NCBI GenBank assembly: GCA_964429235.1
Contig: CAYSAQ010000006.1
Location: forward strand, 39,672-103,671
Length of the DNA stretch: 64,000 nucleotides
Direction: 5' to 3'
Origin: CAYSAQ01 sp964429235
GTDB taxonomy: Bacteria > Margulisbacteria > Riflemargulisbacteria > GWF2-35-9 > DYQY01
Positions 42,401-57,400 of this stretch are shown in pieces (position 1 is the first letter of the stretch; each line of letters opens with the position of its first letter). A program made the position numbers and the translations under genes. The notes under the pieces are model-generated. The model saw only the letters and a program-made list of their open reading frames with translations, had not been told where the DNA came from and ran no database searches.

Positions 42401-45400
42401 TCCACCAGGTCCTGCACTATAAGAAGAGCGCCTAGAAGACTTAGTCATAGCTGCATTTACGGCAATAGCCTTGCCTGTTTTCAGTGCTTTTATCAAATTA
42501 ATATAGAAATTATCATTTTGTAATTTCTCATAAAAGTCTGCACCAAAATTATTTATTATGTAATCTTTGGAAAGTTTTTCATTGTTATAAGATTGCATCA
42601 GAAGCTGTACAGCAAGATCAGAAGGTTTTGTCCCATTATTATTTGTCATTAGAGCGTTAAACCCATCACTACGAACGGACACCCCCAACTGACTACCGTT
42701 AGCTGTCTGTAACATACCATCATGCATTATAGCTTCTCTTGAGTTACTAAAATTTACTTTAATTCCTTTTTTATTATAGATTTTTTTTGTAAGTAAAATT
42801 CTCTCATTCAATGGATCTTTCACTACAAGTTCATATATGATATTGTGAGCTTCATTATCTTTATTTTCTGCAACAAACTGCACTTCAACATTCAAGACTC
42901 TCTCTGCCTTCAAAGAAGACACCTCCGTCAATATCTGTTCTATTATTTGTGGATTTAAATCATAAATACTTCCAGTTGTAATCTTTTGTATTTTTGCTTC
43001 TTTTAATCTATTATAAACATCTTTTCTCGCAATATATGCTCTTAATTGTTTGTTTTCAATTTTTCTTGCTTTAATTTCTTTTTTAGCAGATTTTGGTCTG
43101 TTTTCTTCTTCATAAACAACTTCTACCCCAGCTTTTTCATAAAACATTCCCTGTGTATGTGCTTCCTCAATAAGCTCGTCAAAAAACTGGTCTCTTATAT
43201 TATCTATTACATAATCAACAAGCACATAAACAACAGTCCCAACCACTACTACGACTAATCCTGGGGCTCCGCCCATTGCACCAACTGCATAAACACTAGC
43301 GAAACCGGCCAAACCTGCTTTTGCAACATCATAGGCAATTTCTCCGCCTGCCCTATTTCTAGTAGCAGAGGAAGCATTACTATCAAAAAGATCCGAACCA
43401 TTTTCTGCTACGCTCATTCCAAGCTCAACAAGCAAACTAGCAACAACTGTTGATCTAGAAAAAGCACATGACCACTTGCCCGCAGAAGCAGCAGTTGTGG
43501 ACCCTAACCATTTAACATTAGAAACTGCTTTCTCTGTAATAGCAAAAGCAGTAATCACACCCGCACCTTTAAATGCATCTTTAGAAACCTTAGACCAATC
43601 TATTTCTCCACCGTTTGTTGCTGCTTGTTCCGCTATACTAAGCAAAGTAAGCACACCCATCAATGTTGCCCAAGCCTTACCGCTTGCTGCTTTATTCTCT
43701 TTATTAAAAAAAGTATCCCAAACTAATCCTTTTCTTTTTGATAAAGCATCATCAAATTGAGCTCTACTCAAATCATCTATAACATCACCATTCTTAAACT
43801 TAATACTAATTTTCCCAGTCTTTTGGCTAGTAGTAATCTTAAATTTCTGATTTTTTCCAAGAAGTTTTTCTACTTCCGAAATTGCTGTGACTTTCGAGTG
43901 ATGTCTTACAACATCTTCTATTTGATCGACATTGACTACTTTAGCCGCTCGTCCATCTTTATATGAAAGCTTAATTTTCGATGAGCCAGGAACTCTTGCA
44001 GCACCAGACACATCATCGCCTAAATTATTATTTAAATATTTCAAAATACCATCAATCTGATCATCTGTATAACTGGCAACTTGCAAATGTTTTGCAGCTG
44101 CTTTAACACTAAATTTCTTTCCATCTAGCGTTATTTTTCCATTAGCTGTTTTTTCAACAGCCATGCCTTTCTCTTTAGCAATTTTTATTATATCGTCCAT
44201 ACTGCTAACACCTTTTGTGCCTTTACCACCGACAGCATTGTCCAAATAATGTTCTACAGATTTTACTCCAGAATGACGACCATATTTAACGCCAGGATTC
44301 TTCTCCATAACCCCTATTTTCTTGCCTACTTCTACTGTCCCAAGCATCACACCAACATCAAATAAAGCCATACCAAGCTCAGCACCTGCCGTTGCTCCCC
44401 ATAATTTAGTTGAATCATCTTCATATCTATTCTGAATAAATGTACTATAGCTCGCACCAAATTTGTCTTTTATAAACCTATCTAGGAATGAACTAGGCAT
44501 CATATATCCTATACCTTTTAATTCATTCATAAATGGAGCAAGTGTGTTTTCCATAGTTGATCTAAAACCAGGAATATCTTGATTATGCGCCCATTCTAAA
44601 GCCAAATTGGAAGCAATACACGCAAGTGATGCAATAGACATAGAAGTAAGATGATTTGCACCTCTGCCTAGCTTAACCACGCTTTTTGAACCTGGAAGCA
44701 TTGCAGAAGCATATTTCTTTGACAGCATAAAAGTAGTCAACATCGCTATGCTGGATAATGTATTTCTTCCTAAGCTTAAATCTTCTCCATGCATATCTTT
44801 TAGATTACTTAAAATAGAATCATAATTTTTACTCATAATGTCTTCTACTTCGCTCTCGAAATAAACTAGAACTTCCAAAGGAGCATTCGCTTGTGATTTA
44901 ATTCCATCAGCAATCTCATACTTCTTAATATCTCTACATAACTCTTCAATATCTGTTTGGATACTATATTTCTCAAAAGAAGCAACGTTTTGCCGCAAAT
45001 ACATACTAAATGCTTCGCTCTCACCTGTTTTTAAATATTCAGCAACAAGTTCGCCAATAGACATCATCACAGACACATAACTTTGATCATCTATATTATT
45101 AATAGCTATTTGATTATTAAAATATGCCGTTACAGATTTATCAGATGGTGGTGTATATTTTGCTTCCCATTTGATATCTACCATCTTCTCCTGTAATACA
45201 TGCAACACTGCTTTGTTCTTAAAATACTCTTCAGCTTCTACTGGCTTACAAACACCAGTTAACAATCCAATAGACTGACAAAGAGCATAAACTTTACTCT
45301 TCGCAAAAGAATAATCTTCTAATAATGTCGTAATCTTATCTAACGACAATGAATATTCAGCTCTTAAATTCCCAAGTTTAGAGACAACTTCTTGCGAGAA

Positions 45401-48400
45401 TCCAGCTATTGTTACTTGCGCAGTAAAATCACTTTCTTCACACATTATCAGACCCATTAATGTTGAGTTGTCCTTTATCTCAGCATCCAAACCTAATTGC
45501 TTTGATTTTATTACCATTCCTTCAAGAACTAAATTCTGCGTATTTAACTGAATATATTCATACATTTTCTCATCATCTATATCTGCAACAGATACATGAT
45601 ATTTTTGTTTAAGATCTGTAATTATTGTTGCCTCTGGAATAGACTCATTTGTCCATTGATTAACTGCAGTTTGAAAAATCACGTTATAAGCCATGCTGCT
45701 ATCTTTTAATGTTTTTTTCTCATTAGCCGTAAAAAACGAGTCATAAGGGAACGCGTTGTTTTTCATATCATCAACAAACTTTGGAGATACTACATATTCT
45801 CCATTTGCTGTTTCAAGTAAATAATTTGAAGCTAATAACTTATTCATTTTATCTACTTCAAACAAATCAGAACCTAGAAATACAGCATCAAAAGCAGTAT
45901 TATATTGTTCGCCATTCTTCATCATATCCCTCATTGACTCAACATCTGTATTTATCTCAGCGAAAGTATAGACCTGTTCACCTGCGCTTAAACTAAAAGT
46001 TCCATTTGCTGCATATTCGACAGCACTTACTTGTTGCTGTTTCAAACTATGAACATGCTCATCAAAGATATTTTTTCTTTGAAATGTTAATTCCTGCTTC
46101 AATCTATAATCAGCCATACTTCTCACTAAGTTTTCTTCGTTATTAACAGTGGCCTTAACCATGGAATGGCCAACAGTAGCAACAAGTGGCATCATTGAAT
46201 TTACCGTTCTGAAATCAAATAAGAAGCTAAATGCTGTTCTCTTCACCAAATTAGAAGTAGCAACTAGCTCATTCCAAGCATAACGCAAAGTATCCTCACT
46301 CCATGGATCTTCACCTTTGGATTGTCGGATTAAAGCAACAACACCAACAACAACTAAACATTGAAAAGCGTTCTCTCCAACATCTCTACCAACAGCCTTA
46401 GAGAAACTACCTTTTATGAATAACTTTGACACTTTATCATAATGTTCCGGTTTAAGATTTCCGTTACTATCAAACCATTTGCTATAATCTGCTAATTGCT
46501 TATCTCCAAACTGCTTTCTCATAAATTGTGATACCCCTTTACGAACGATATCAACCATCCTTGGATCATCAACTGCATATTTACTAGCACTCTTTGCAAA
46601 TTCACCATTTGTTTGAAAAAACTTGATCATATCTGTCATTACTTTAGGGTTATCCATGCCAATACTCTTTAGCTCGTTTGCTACTTTATACTCGTCGCCA
46701 TTAAATATTGATTTTTCAAAATATTCTATAATCTCTTTATTTGCTGGATTTTTTGGATCTATACCAAGCTCTTTACTAACAACTTCTCCAACATATTCTT
46801 TTAACAATCCTTCTGACCAATCACCAGGTGAAGCCAACATTTTATTCATCACACTTTTTGCAGCTGTAGTCACTTCTTCAACAGAAAAATTCTTATAATC
46901 AGCAATATCTCCATTTTTTGCATATAGCCCAAAGGTTGTTTTAATGCCCGTCGGACTCATTCTTCCAGAAAGCTGATTACGTGCTGCATTAACTCCGGAG
47001 TCTCTACTAATAGCAAGCAACTCCTCCGAGCCTAATTTACCAGCCATGATTGATTCTCCCAATCTATAGCCCTCAACTTTGTTTATTCTCTCAACATTTG
47101 AATTTAAATGTGATTTACTTCCACCACTAAATAAATATGGATTCTCAGCTATTACTTTTAGTACTTCATCCGCACTTCCTCGCATCTCTCCAAAACTCAA
47201 TTGGAAACCGAATACTTTTTGTCCAAAATTGCCAGAAAAAGACTTCAACTGTTCTGTTATTTTATTATAAACAAATGTCTTATCAATTTTCGCAACTCCT
47301 GCCGTATTATTCTTATCTTTAATTGCGCCTTCATATATCTTTGAATAAACAACATCCAGTTGATGCATTGATTGCCTAAAAGAAACAAAACCATCAGCAC
47401 TAATAGCTTTTAACATAGGATATTCCTTAATAATATCAGCTACTGGTCTACCTTTATAATCTGCTAACTCAGATAAAACCTGCAATACTAGCTTACTTAC
47501 TTCAGAATTCGGCACATCTTTCATTGCCGGTGAACCTACGAAAATATCTTGAATTTGTTTCTGAAAAGCATTTGTTGATTGCATGATCTCTTTTGCATTT
47601 TTTAGATCAGATCCTTCCACCGATATATTCATAATATATGGACTAGATATAGATACTTCGAATTTCTCACCAGCTTGCAAACTCTTAAGCGCCTTAATTG
47701 CCTCCATCGCCGTATGTGATCCATTCTTAGTTGAAATATCAAACACCTTTGTGCCATCTTCTGCTATACGCTCTTTATGATCTGAACCTGCACCCATCTT
47801 GCTTACAGCAGTAAGTGCAGAGCTAGAATCCCTAACTCCCTTACCTACATGTTCATATACTTCTTTTATGCCTAATCTATTCTTCAACTGTTGTGTCAGT
47901 GCATTAAGCATAGAGGCATCAAGCTTGTTTGCAACATTCATGTTGCCAATTGTTTTTACATACTCCGAAATCTCTTTCTGAACCCAAGTTGAAAGCTTAT
48001 CTAACTCTTCTCCTAGCTGCTGTACTTTTGCTACATCTCCCTCTTTTTGTGCTTTTACATATTCATCAATATCTCCAACAATTGCTAATATTTTAGAATT
48101 CACACCATCTTTGTCTTTTGCATTCATATTTAACAACACAGAAAGTAAAACCATAGATTCTTTCGCCGAGTCTCCCCCTGTTTTAAGACCTTTTGCTATC
48201 TGACCTAAAAGCCCTTCCTTTGAAAAATCTGCATATACTTCAAACACCTCTTTTGTATATGATTCATCTTTGACTGTTTGTGGTAAATCTTTAAACATTT
48301 CATCATTTTTAAGATGATGGATATGTCCTTCTTCATGACTAAGTACTAATCTTGCTATTGTTTTCATTAATAAACTTTTTGCTGCTTTGTATCCAGGATC

Positions 48401-51400
48401 TTTATCTGTTAAATTCTTGCTTATTTCAAGCAAATCCAAAGCATATCTTGCATATTTGCCTTCTTCTGACACGGCCCCTTTATCGGAAGCCTGATCTAAT
48501 AATTTCTCAAAATAATTTTTTATATTTTCTTCTGTAAGCATTACCTCAAATTTCTCTGAATCACCTAGTCTCGCACCTTTATTATTAAAAACAGCTCCGT
48601 AAAAATCCACTCTATCTCCAGGCGCATAATGAATCTTATTCAAATAAACCAAACGTTCTTCAGAAGACATTTCCTCCACAGTTCCTTGTGCAAGAATAAA
48701 ATGATCATCAACTGCAATAATCATCAATCTTTCACCATCTACATTAATATTTTTTGCTAATAATTGGTTAACATCCTTTAACACTTCAGGCTTACTAATA
48801 TCGTATTCCTTGTCACCATCGCCAATATTAATATGAATATTTTTTGTAGATTCATCATTTAAAGAAAACGAACTTATTGAGTCCTTTAATACCACTGCTA
48901 AAATATCAAATTTTGTAAAACCTAGATCATTATCGAATTTACATCCCTTGCCCTGTGGCCCTAACAATGGTTTAGCTGCCTCTTCTCTTACAACCTGTTC
49001 TTTTTGTTTAAGCTCTTCTCCTGATTTTGTTCTATACTCATCTTTTTGTTGTCCCATACCCTGCGTAAACACAAAAAACCATGCTAATCCTTTGCCAGAA
49101 TTTGAAACTAACTTATCTGCTAATCCATGAGTTTCCCACATGCTAAGTGACAATGCTCTAAAAATAAACTCTGGTGAAGCACCCTGCAGCTTATCTGCAA
49201 TATCCACCTCACTTCCACCTATCATCTTCTGCAAACCCTGCATCTCTTTTATAACATCATCGGATTCTCCATAAAGATTCTGAATAACTTCCAATCGTTT
49301 AACTATTGTTTCCAAAACTGGTTCTATAGCACCAGGCTTTTCTGCTGTTGTATCATGGATTTGTTTATAAACATATCTTGATAAATACTCTTTCACCAAA
49401 GCCTTATGGGTTATCCCTTTTACTAAAAATGCATTTACATCAATTTTAACGCCTGTAGACTTTGCTATTTCTTTAATATACGATTCAATAATTTTTTTAT
49501 TTTCAGGAGTATCAGGATTAGCCAAAATCTTATCCAAGTTATCAATCCCGTTCTTTAATTCAAAACTTCTTGTTACAGCTTCCAAACTACTTTCAAACAT
49601 CATCGTCATTAAAGTAGGAATGTCTTTTACTTCACCTATTTCACTTAAAGGAAGCGATTTATATGATGATTGCACGAGCTTCTGCTCACCTACACCTCTA
49701 ACTCTTTTTGGCTTCTTTTGGCTCTTATATGATCTAAACAGGTCTAATGTTTTTTCAATTATCAACCCAGTTTTCTCTGAAGCATCCTGTCCCTCTTTCT
49801 TAGCAGCTATGCCATCTCTGTGTATTTTCTGAAGTGAAGCAGATGTTTTTGCAAATAAAGTTTTAGTCTCTTCATCGTTTACTCCTTTAATCTCAATAAT
49901 CTGACCATTAGGTCTAAGAACTTCTTTAATATCCATATCAAGCAATTGGCTTATCGATTTTGCTTCCATATAATTAAAAACAAATTTAGCGTCAATTCCC
50001 TTTTCTCCGCAAAACTTTTCAAAACCTTCTCTAGCAATACATGTAAGAAAACTCTTTGTAGCAGATCCTTCACCATTTATTCCACCAACAAACTCCTTCA
50101 AATCGATACCATATTTATCACAAAAATCTACAGCTGCTTTCATATCTTTTCTAATTAACTTAACTAATTCGTTCTCAGCAGTCTCCATCGAATAAATAGC
50201 ACTAGCTATAGGTAGACTTCTGTATTTATCAAACACACCCAAGGAACGATAATCAGCCTTCATCTCGCCAATATCTAGTCTTAGCTTAGAACCAGGAGGA
50301 AGAAGGCCACTCTTCATGATTACAACCCCAGCCTTCTGTAAGGCTGTACCATGTAAAAGTAAATGCTTTAAAGCTGGGTCATTTTGCAAAGCAGTATCAT
50401 CAGCAGAAAGAATATTATATACACTACCTTGCTCTCTAGAATCTGGGCCAGATGTTCTGCCTAAGCGAAATGCTTCCTGTATCCAAAAAGCAACATCAGA
50501 TTTATATTGTGTCATAATCCCAACAGCGCCAATATCTTTAAAACCATAATCAGCTCTCATTTTTTCATACTCTTTTTTTGAAATCACACCTGAAGCTAAA
50601 AGTGTTCCTAAATAATCACTTTTACTCTGCACATCAACTGCTCTATTGGTACTTGTAGATAATAAAACCGTGGCCAATCCACAACCGAAAGCTAGAATCT
50701 TATCTATTTCACTATCCACAGCCTCGCCTTGCCTAATAGATGCCATATGCAACCTGCTGTAGTTATAATTCTTTAAAAACTCTGGTATCTCAACTTTAAG
50801 CTTACCCTTCAATTTTGAAGCAGCAACATAATGACCAACTAATTTGCTATTATAGTCTAATAACTTTTGATATTGCTTCAAATAGCCTTCTCCACCAAGT
50901 TTCTCATACATATTTAAAACATTTGAATCTGTAGCAATTCCACTTTTTTCTAATACTGAGAGGCGAGACTTCTCTTTTGATGTTAATGGCTTCACATTTG
51001 TTCCATTAACTTTCTCCATTAATATTTTATATTCCATAAGATCCATGAACTTGTTCATATTCTGCTCTACTTCTTCAAGCGTAATCTGAGTATCATTAGC
51101 CGCCGCGTTAGATGCTGTAAAAGGAGTATGCGCGAGAACTGGCGCTCCTGCTACCAAATTCCTTAAACATGTATCAGTTACTTTTAGCAACTGAACCTCT
51201 TTGTTTTCGCACATAATATGCGGTTTTTCTTCCAAAGTTCTTTGGATATTTTCCTCAATAGCCATTACCATAATAAATTCTCTAGCTAATTCTGGAGTAA
51301 AATCAACTACAGTAGCTGATGTGCCAAACATTCCAGCAGCATATCTCTTAGCAAAACCTATCTGTGTAATAGGGATACTGGATGGAGATGGCTGAGTAAG

Positions 51401-54400
51401 CTTCTTAAGGTCAGCAAATCTAGATCTTTTACCAAAAATATGAAACGCTTCTACTATTGGACGATCTTCATTGACACTCCCCCAATTAATACGTTTCTGA
51501 CTAAAATCAATAAGCCCCTGTTCACCAGCAAAAAACTTATAATCTATCCCCTCATGAATATTTAGATAAACATTTAGTATTCTGCCCGAAAGCTGCATAA
51601 CCCTAGAGTAGGCATCAGCCTTACCCATTGATCCTTTAAAGCTATGATTCTTCAACTCTGCATCTAAAAATTCTCTAAACTTCAGGACACCCTCTCTAGT
51701 AAATCCAGAGTTGCTTTTGTTAACATACTTGCTATCATCTACATGTTTTTCGATAAATTTCTCAAATGCAGTAATGCCAATTTTATAAGGCATAGCTTGT
51801 TTATTAGTCATTTTATCGTTCATAGACTTGCTCATTATCGTAGGGTCTGCACCATCAATATAATAATTCTTATCAAACTCATCTATTACTAGCTGCAATC
51901 TTTTTTTTGCATCTGTAGGGAAAACAGCATTTACTATTTTCAATATATCACCCAAATTTTGGAATTTTAAATCACTATTATCAATATATAACACTTGTGT
52001 TTTAGAGTGATCAAATTTACCCTTTTTAGCAGCATCACCCTCGTTCTTTTGATATAACGCCGATTTTATACCAGAAAGTCTAAGAAGTTCAATTGTCTTT
52101 ACAAACCCAGATTTTGCATCTTTCTTGTTAGAAACCACTAGCGCGACATTATATCCGAGGAGTACTCTTGCAACACAAACCCCTGTAAGAGTCTCTGTTT
52201 TACCACCGCCAGCTCCCATATTCTCAGCCACATTTTTGTCTGCAAGGGATAAAAACTGGAACATTGCCTGGTTATAAAAAGGCTTCTGCTGAAAATCATT
52301 AGCTTGTGCCCATCTAAGTATCCAAGATCTTAAGACCATTCTTTTATAATCCGTATAATACTTAGAACCTTTAAGCTTATCTATATCTATAGGATCGTCA
52401 CCTGGAGTCTTTAATTCATCACGTATTTTTCCAATCAATGTGTTTGAGCCAGCTATTGATTCTCTTGATCCAATTAAAGCACTATAACCATCTGCAACAG
52501 CTATTGCTTTTGACTTACCTCCTGCATCTAACCCTTTCAACAAGGATTGTAATGCACCTTCGATTCCTTTCACATTGCCACTTTTAGCTAACTCATCTAC
52601 TACTGCTTTGTCACCGCCAAGTTCTATATATAAATCATAAAAAGCTCTAAATGCTTCAGCTTTTGCCTCCATATATATAGGAAGATTAGCTTTTGTCATT
52701 ATCTCAGTTACTTTTGCTTGATCTCCCACAAACTTTTCATTAATATCATCACTGATTCCTGCTAATTCCTTTTCACTTGCCAATTTATTCCTAATAGAAT
52801 TATCTTCGCTATCTCCTTGCCTAGCTAGGTACTGACCTTTAGCACCGACATAATCATCAGCTACAATATTCTTAAAGCTCTCGTTAAGCATTTCCGTCGT
52901 TTTAGTTTGAATATATTCTGAAGCCATTCTGTAATCTACTACTGGTATTCCTATAAATCTTTCCTCTGCTATAAAACTTGCTACCATATCTCTATTTATG
53001 TTTTGAACATTATTGTTACGACAATAGTACATAAATGATTGGAATTGAGATTTTGTCATTCCCCCATTTAACAACTTCAAAGCATCTTCACTTGTATTAT
53101 TTATAAGAACATCACTTAAGCTATATTTTATTAAAGATTCTGATGGCTCTAAGGTCTCTCTAGCTTCATCTGCTTTATTTGCAACATCATCAAAACTCTT
53201 AGCTACACTGGCCAATCCGGACTTCGCATCAAATCCTTCTACTTTAAACTGTGCTCCTGAATCTTTCTCATCAAGAACAACAGATGTTTTCGATAATAAT
53301 GTTTCTTGTGAAGTAAGTGCTTTTTGTACTGCAGTTTCAAGTGCTTCATCACCAAGTCCAAGAAAAGCAGGATTTACATAGATATCCGTTTTATAAAAAG
53401 CTTGATTAGTATGGTCCCTAGTTCTCACAATACGTATGCCCTCTTGATACTCACTTGCCGACATATTTCTATCAACTATTACTCTGTCTACTAACAACGG
53501 TTCTTCTTTTACAAAACCCAATCCATCAGTAGCATTTACGCTCACCCATAACTGACCATTTGCATCTTTTACAAACCTATCATTATCAGCACCAAACTGA
53601 TCGGCTACTATAGACGTTAATCTTTTAAGATTATTTATTTGGGGCATTCTATTCTTAGGTAATAATTTTTTAGAAGACTCTTCTGCTAATTGTACAAAAT
53701 CAAACCCACCATTCTTGGTCTGAGTCATAATCATCTGACCACGAGTAACCTCTGTTGTTTTAATATCTTGATGTCTAGTGTTAGATAAAGAAGCTTTACT
53801 AGCTTTGTCCAACTCCTGATAATTACTTTTAATAGCAAGGAGGTCTTTATTCGAAGCATTCATTGCTTCCATTAGCAAAGCAGATCTTCGCATGCTTGCA
53901 GTTGCTAATTGCACTGGTTTACTCACCAGCCAATTCGGCCCTTTCCTAAGAGTAGCAATAGTTTTATCTCTCAACTGTTGTAGTTGATATAATTTCTTTA
54001 AAGTAGAATCACTAAACATTTCTCTCTTTTTACTATTTGGGATATCTTTATATTCATTGATAATCTTTGCTAAATATTCTGAAAATCTTTTATTTTTTTC
54101 ACTTAAAGTAAGAGATTTAAATTCCTCCAAACTCTTTAATTTAACTTCTTCCTTCTGCATTATTTCATTAAGAACCTTATCACTAAGCGCCTCTTCTATC
54201 CTTGCTCTAGGATTTGACAAAAAGGCCAATGTTTTTGAAGCATTAACTAATCCAACCATTAATTTTTTAAGCTTACCTACCTTTATTTGATCTATTTGAG
54301 CCCTTAAAGCTGTAAGTTCTTCAGCAGAATCTGGCTTACCCTTTAATTTAGCGATCTTTGCTTCTATGCTGTTAATCTCATCTTTTGATTGTCTTATCTG

Positions 54401-57400
54401 TTCCTCAGTCTTGATAATCTCATCACTTATTTTATTTATTTGTTGTCCGACAAACTTATCAAAAAGCATGCCTGTGCCACCTTTTTCTTTAAGCTGTCTT
54501 GTAAAATCTATTAATCCCTGGTTATCAGAAAGCTTCTTTGCCGCTAAATGAAGAGGAGTGTACAAAAAATGCCTCATTGGCGCATTAACAGTTCTTCCCC
54601 ATCTAGAATCCCAAAAAGATTGATCCTTTCCTGGCAAAGAATAATAATTTACTACAGCAAACTTCATGTAAGCAGAAAGAAGGTCACCATCTTCTAAATC
54701 ATCAAAAAAGCCCATAGTTCCAAGCATCATCCACACATTGTTTCTAAACATATAAAAACCGATATGAACATCTACAAGTCCATCTAATAATTTCCCGCCA
54801 CTTTCAAGTGCACTAAACTTAACTTCGGAATTCAAATCTAAATCTTGTTTGTACGAATCCATTAATGTATTAAGAATAGTTGTTAATTGCTTTTCATCTA
54901 GGTTGAATTTAGATAAAACACTTCTAATCGCAGATTCCTTTGGATCTAGACCGATTGCAACCGAAATATTCCTCATAACAGATTGATTTGCACCTTGCAC
55001 AAACCCACCTTTATCAATAATTTTAGTTCTTATTAACTCTGCATATATAGCATCTGATTTAGTATCATCTCCAAGTATCTGAACTAAAGTATCTTTTGTA
55101 AAAACAGAATCATCTAAATATTTATTTAACGCTGTAAGTTGATCATCAAAATGCTCTTGAACCGAAGGATCATCATTAAATAAATTTGCAAAAGTCTGTG
55201 CTGGAAATGTAAGCCCAAAATAATAGTTCATAAATAAAAAGTTGATATCTACACCAACAACACCTGTTAATAAATTGTCAGCAAGTGTTGTGCCATAACC
55301 TCCTAACTCTCTAGATATGCCTCCCTCTTCCATCATTGGGAATCGGATAGACTCTGGCAGTTTCTCATTCAGGCCGTTTATAGCCCCAGCATAATAATCA
55401 AGACTACCAAATTTCCTTTGCCTTAAAGGTGCGGGCATATACCAATCCTTAGCAAGAGATAATGCTTTACTACCTGCTCTAGCCATAGAATCTGGCTTCC
55501 CAACAATAACTTTGGTTGGGTCAGTTCCTTCAAAAACAATTACTCTTGTGATATCTATATTCTGGTGTTTAACAACGCCCATTATCTGCATTAATTTCAA
55601 TACATATGTATGTGTAGGATTTTCTCTAATAGAATCCATTGAAATATTAAATGCTTCATCTCCGAAAGAAGCTCTCACTTTAGGCCATTGTTGTAAAGCT
55701 TCTTCTATAGTTTCTCTACTAAGTGCACCCAATTTATCATCAGAAACAGATTCTAATCTTTCCTTTATAAAATTCACTGCTAAATCCACAAGCTGAACAT
55801 TCATATCATCCTTTTGAAGACTCATATCTGTAGTAGTTGCATATAAGAATAAGTCATTATCTTTTTGAATAGTTGAAATAAGTTCTTTTTTTAAGTTATT
55901 AGATAAAGAAGCTGGTTTTTCATCCATTGAATCTGCAAATGATGCAGCTTTCTGAAACCCAAGCTTTTCAAATATTCCCTTTGATAGCTTTGCTATTCCA
56001 TCTTCTAAATCCGGAACATCTCTACCAGGGAAAATGTCTACCAAACCCGATATCTTAGACTTAAATGCTAAAAGAAATGGGCTGAAATGTTCTTTTAAAT
56101 CTACATCATCTCCAGAAAGAAGTCCTTTTGCAACTGCTTTCATATCCATATTAACAAGAAACATTATCATTGCTCCCTGAAGAACCGTTTTCTCTTCGTC
56201 ACTAAATTCTGCTTCAGGATCTTCTAATTTAGCTAAAGCACTTTTCACTAAACCATGCAAATCAGAAAGTTCGTATATTTTACCGTCTATCTTAAATTCT
56301 TTTGAAGTATTCAAAAATGTAGTAAATACTAACTCGGCGCCATTGCCGGCCTTAAGACTAAGTTTATCCCCACAGAACTTTGTGAAGAACCACTTTGTAA
56401 AGCCTAAACTTGTCTCTTCTACTGGGATATCTTTTAAAAATTTAGTAAGATCTGTTGCTGCAGAAGCATCTCCATTTCGATAAGCTTTCATCTTATCAGA
56501 AAACATTTTTGCTATTGGCTGACCATTTTCATCAGTAGCTCCAGTATCTGTTAGGTACAACATTTTCATGGACATTAAGCTTGAATTATCTTGTATCTCT
56601 GCATCAATCCTTGATCTGCTGCTTACAGAAGCTCCTACTAATGTCTGTGATATATATGCAAGTTTTTTAGCACCACCACTATCAGCTTTAACATATAAAT
56701 TCTGTTCCACAAAACTAATAGTTTGCAATTTATCTGCAACTAATACGTAGAATTCTTTCAACTCAGGAGTTGCTGATACATTTTCTATGAGTTTAGGAAT
56801 ATTACTATTCCATAATTTAACAGCTGCTTTTTGAACATCTGCAGGCCAATCGCCTCCACTAATGAAATTTTGACTCAATATTTTCAACAAATCTTCTGAG
56901 CTTATTTGATTAGGAATGTAAACTTCAGAAGAATTTATTCCTTTAGATGATTGTGCATAAAAATTTAATAAAGCAATAGGTTTAGAATACAGTTCGTTCG
57001 TATTCAATGTTATATCAGCAAATTCTACTGAACCCTTTTTATCTGAAACTCTTTTAATTTGCTCTTTATTAAGGATTTGTTTATCCCCTTGAACTCCAGC
57101 CGTTAACTCCTTAATTATTCCTAATAATTGGTCATAAGTAACGCCAGTATCTTGAGCAACAAACTGATTGATAGAAGAGAAACTCTTACTAGTAAAATAC
57201 TCATTATAATAATCATTTAGAGATAATCCCACTTCAGCTGCTTTGTCTGCGTAATGTTCATTAACACCTGTATTAATAAGTAATTTTGCCCAAAGATCAA
57301 TACCATTATCTTTCACATATCTCCTAAAAGTATTAATGAAATTTTTTCTTATATCACCATCTGCACCATCTTGATAACTTTTCATTCTATCTGCAACATT

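Noticed and set aside
43046..43258. Plus-strand small frames inside the giant gene and inside the 1,816-aa gene
   Set aside because: They lie opposite a continuous long coding frame, lack ribosome binding sites and have no recognisable motif.
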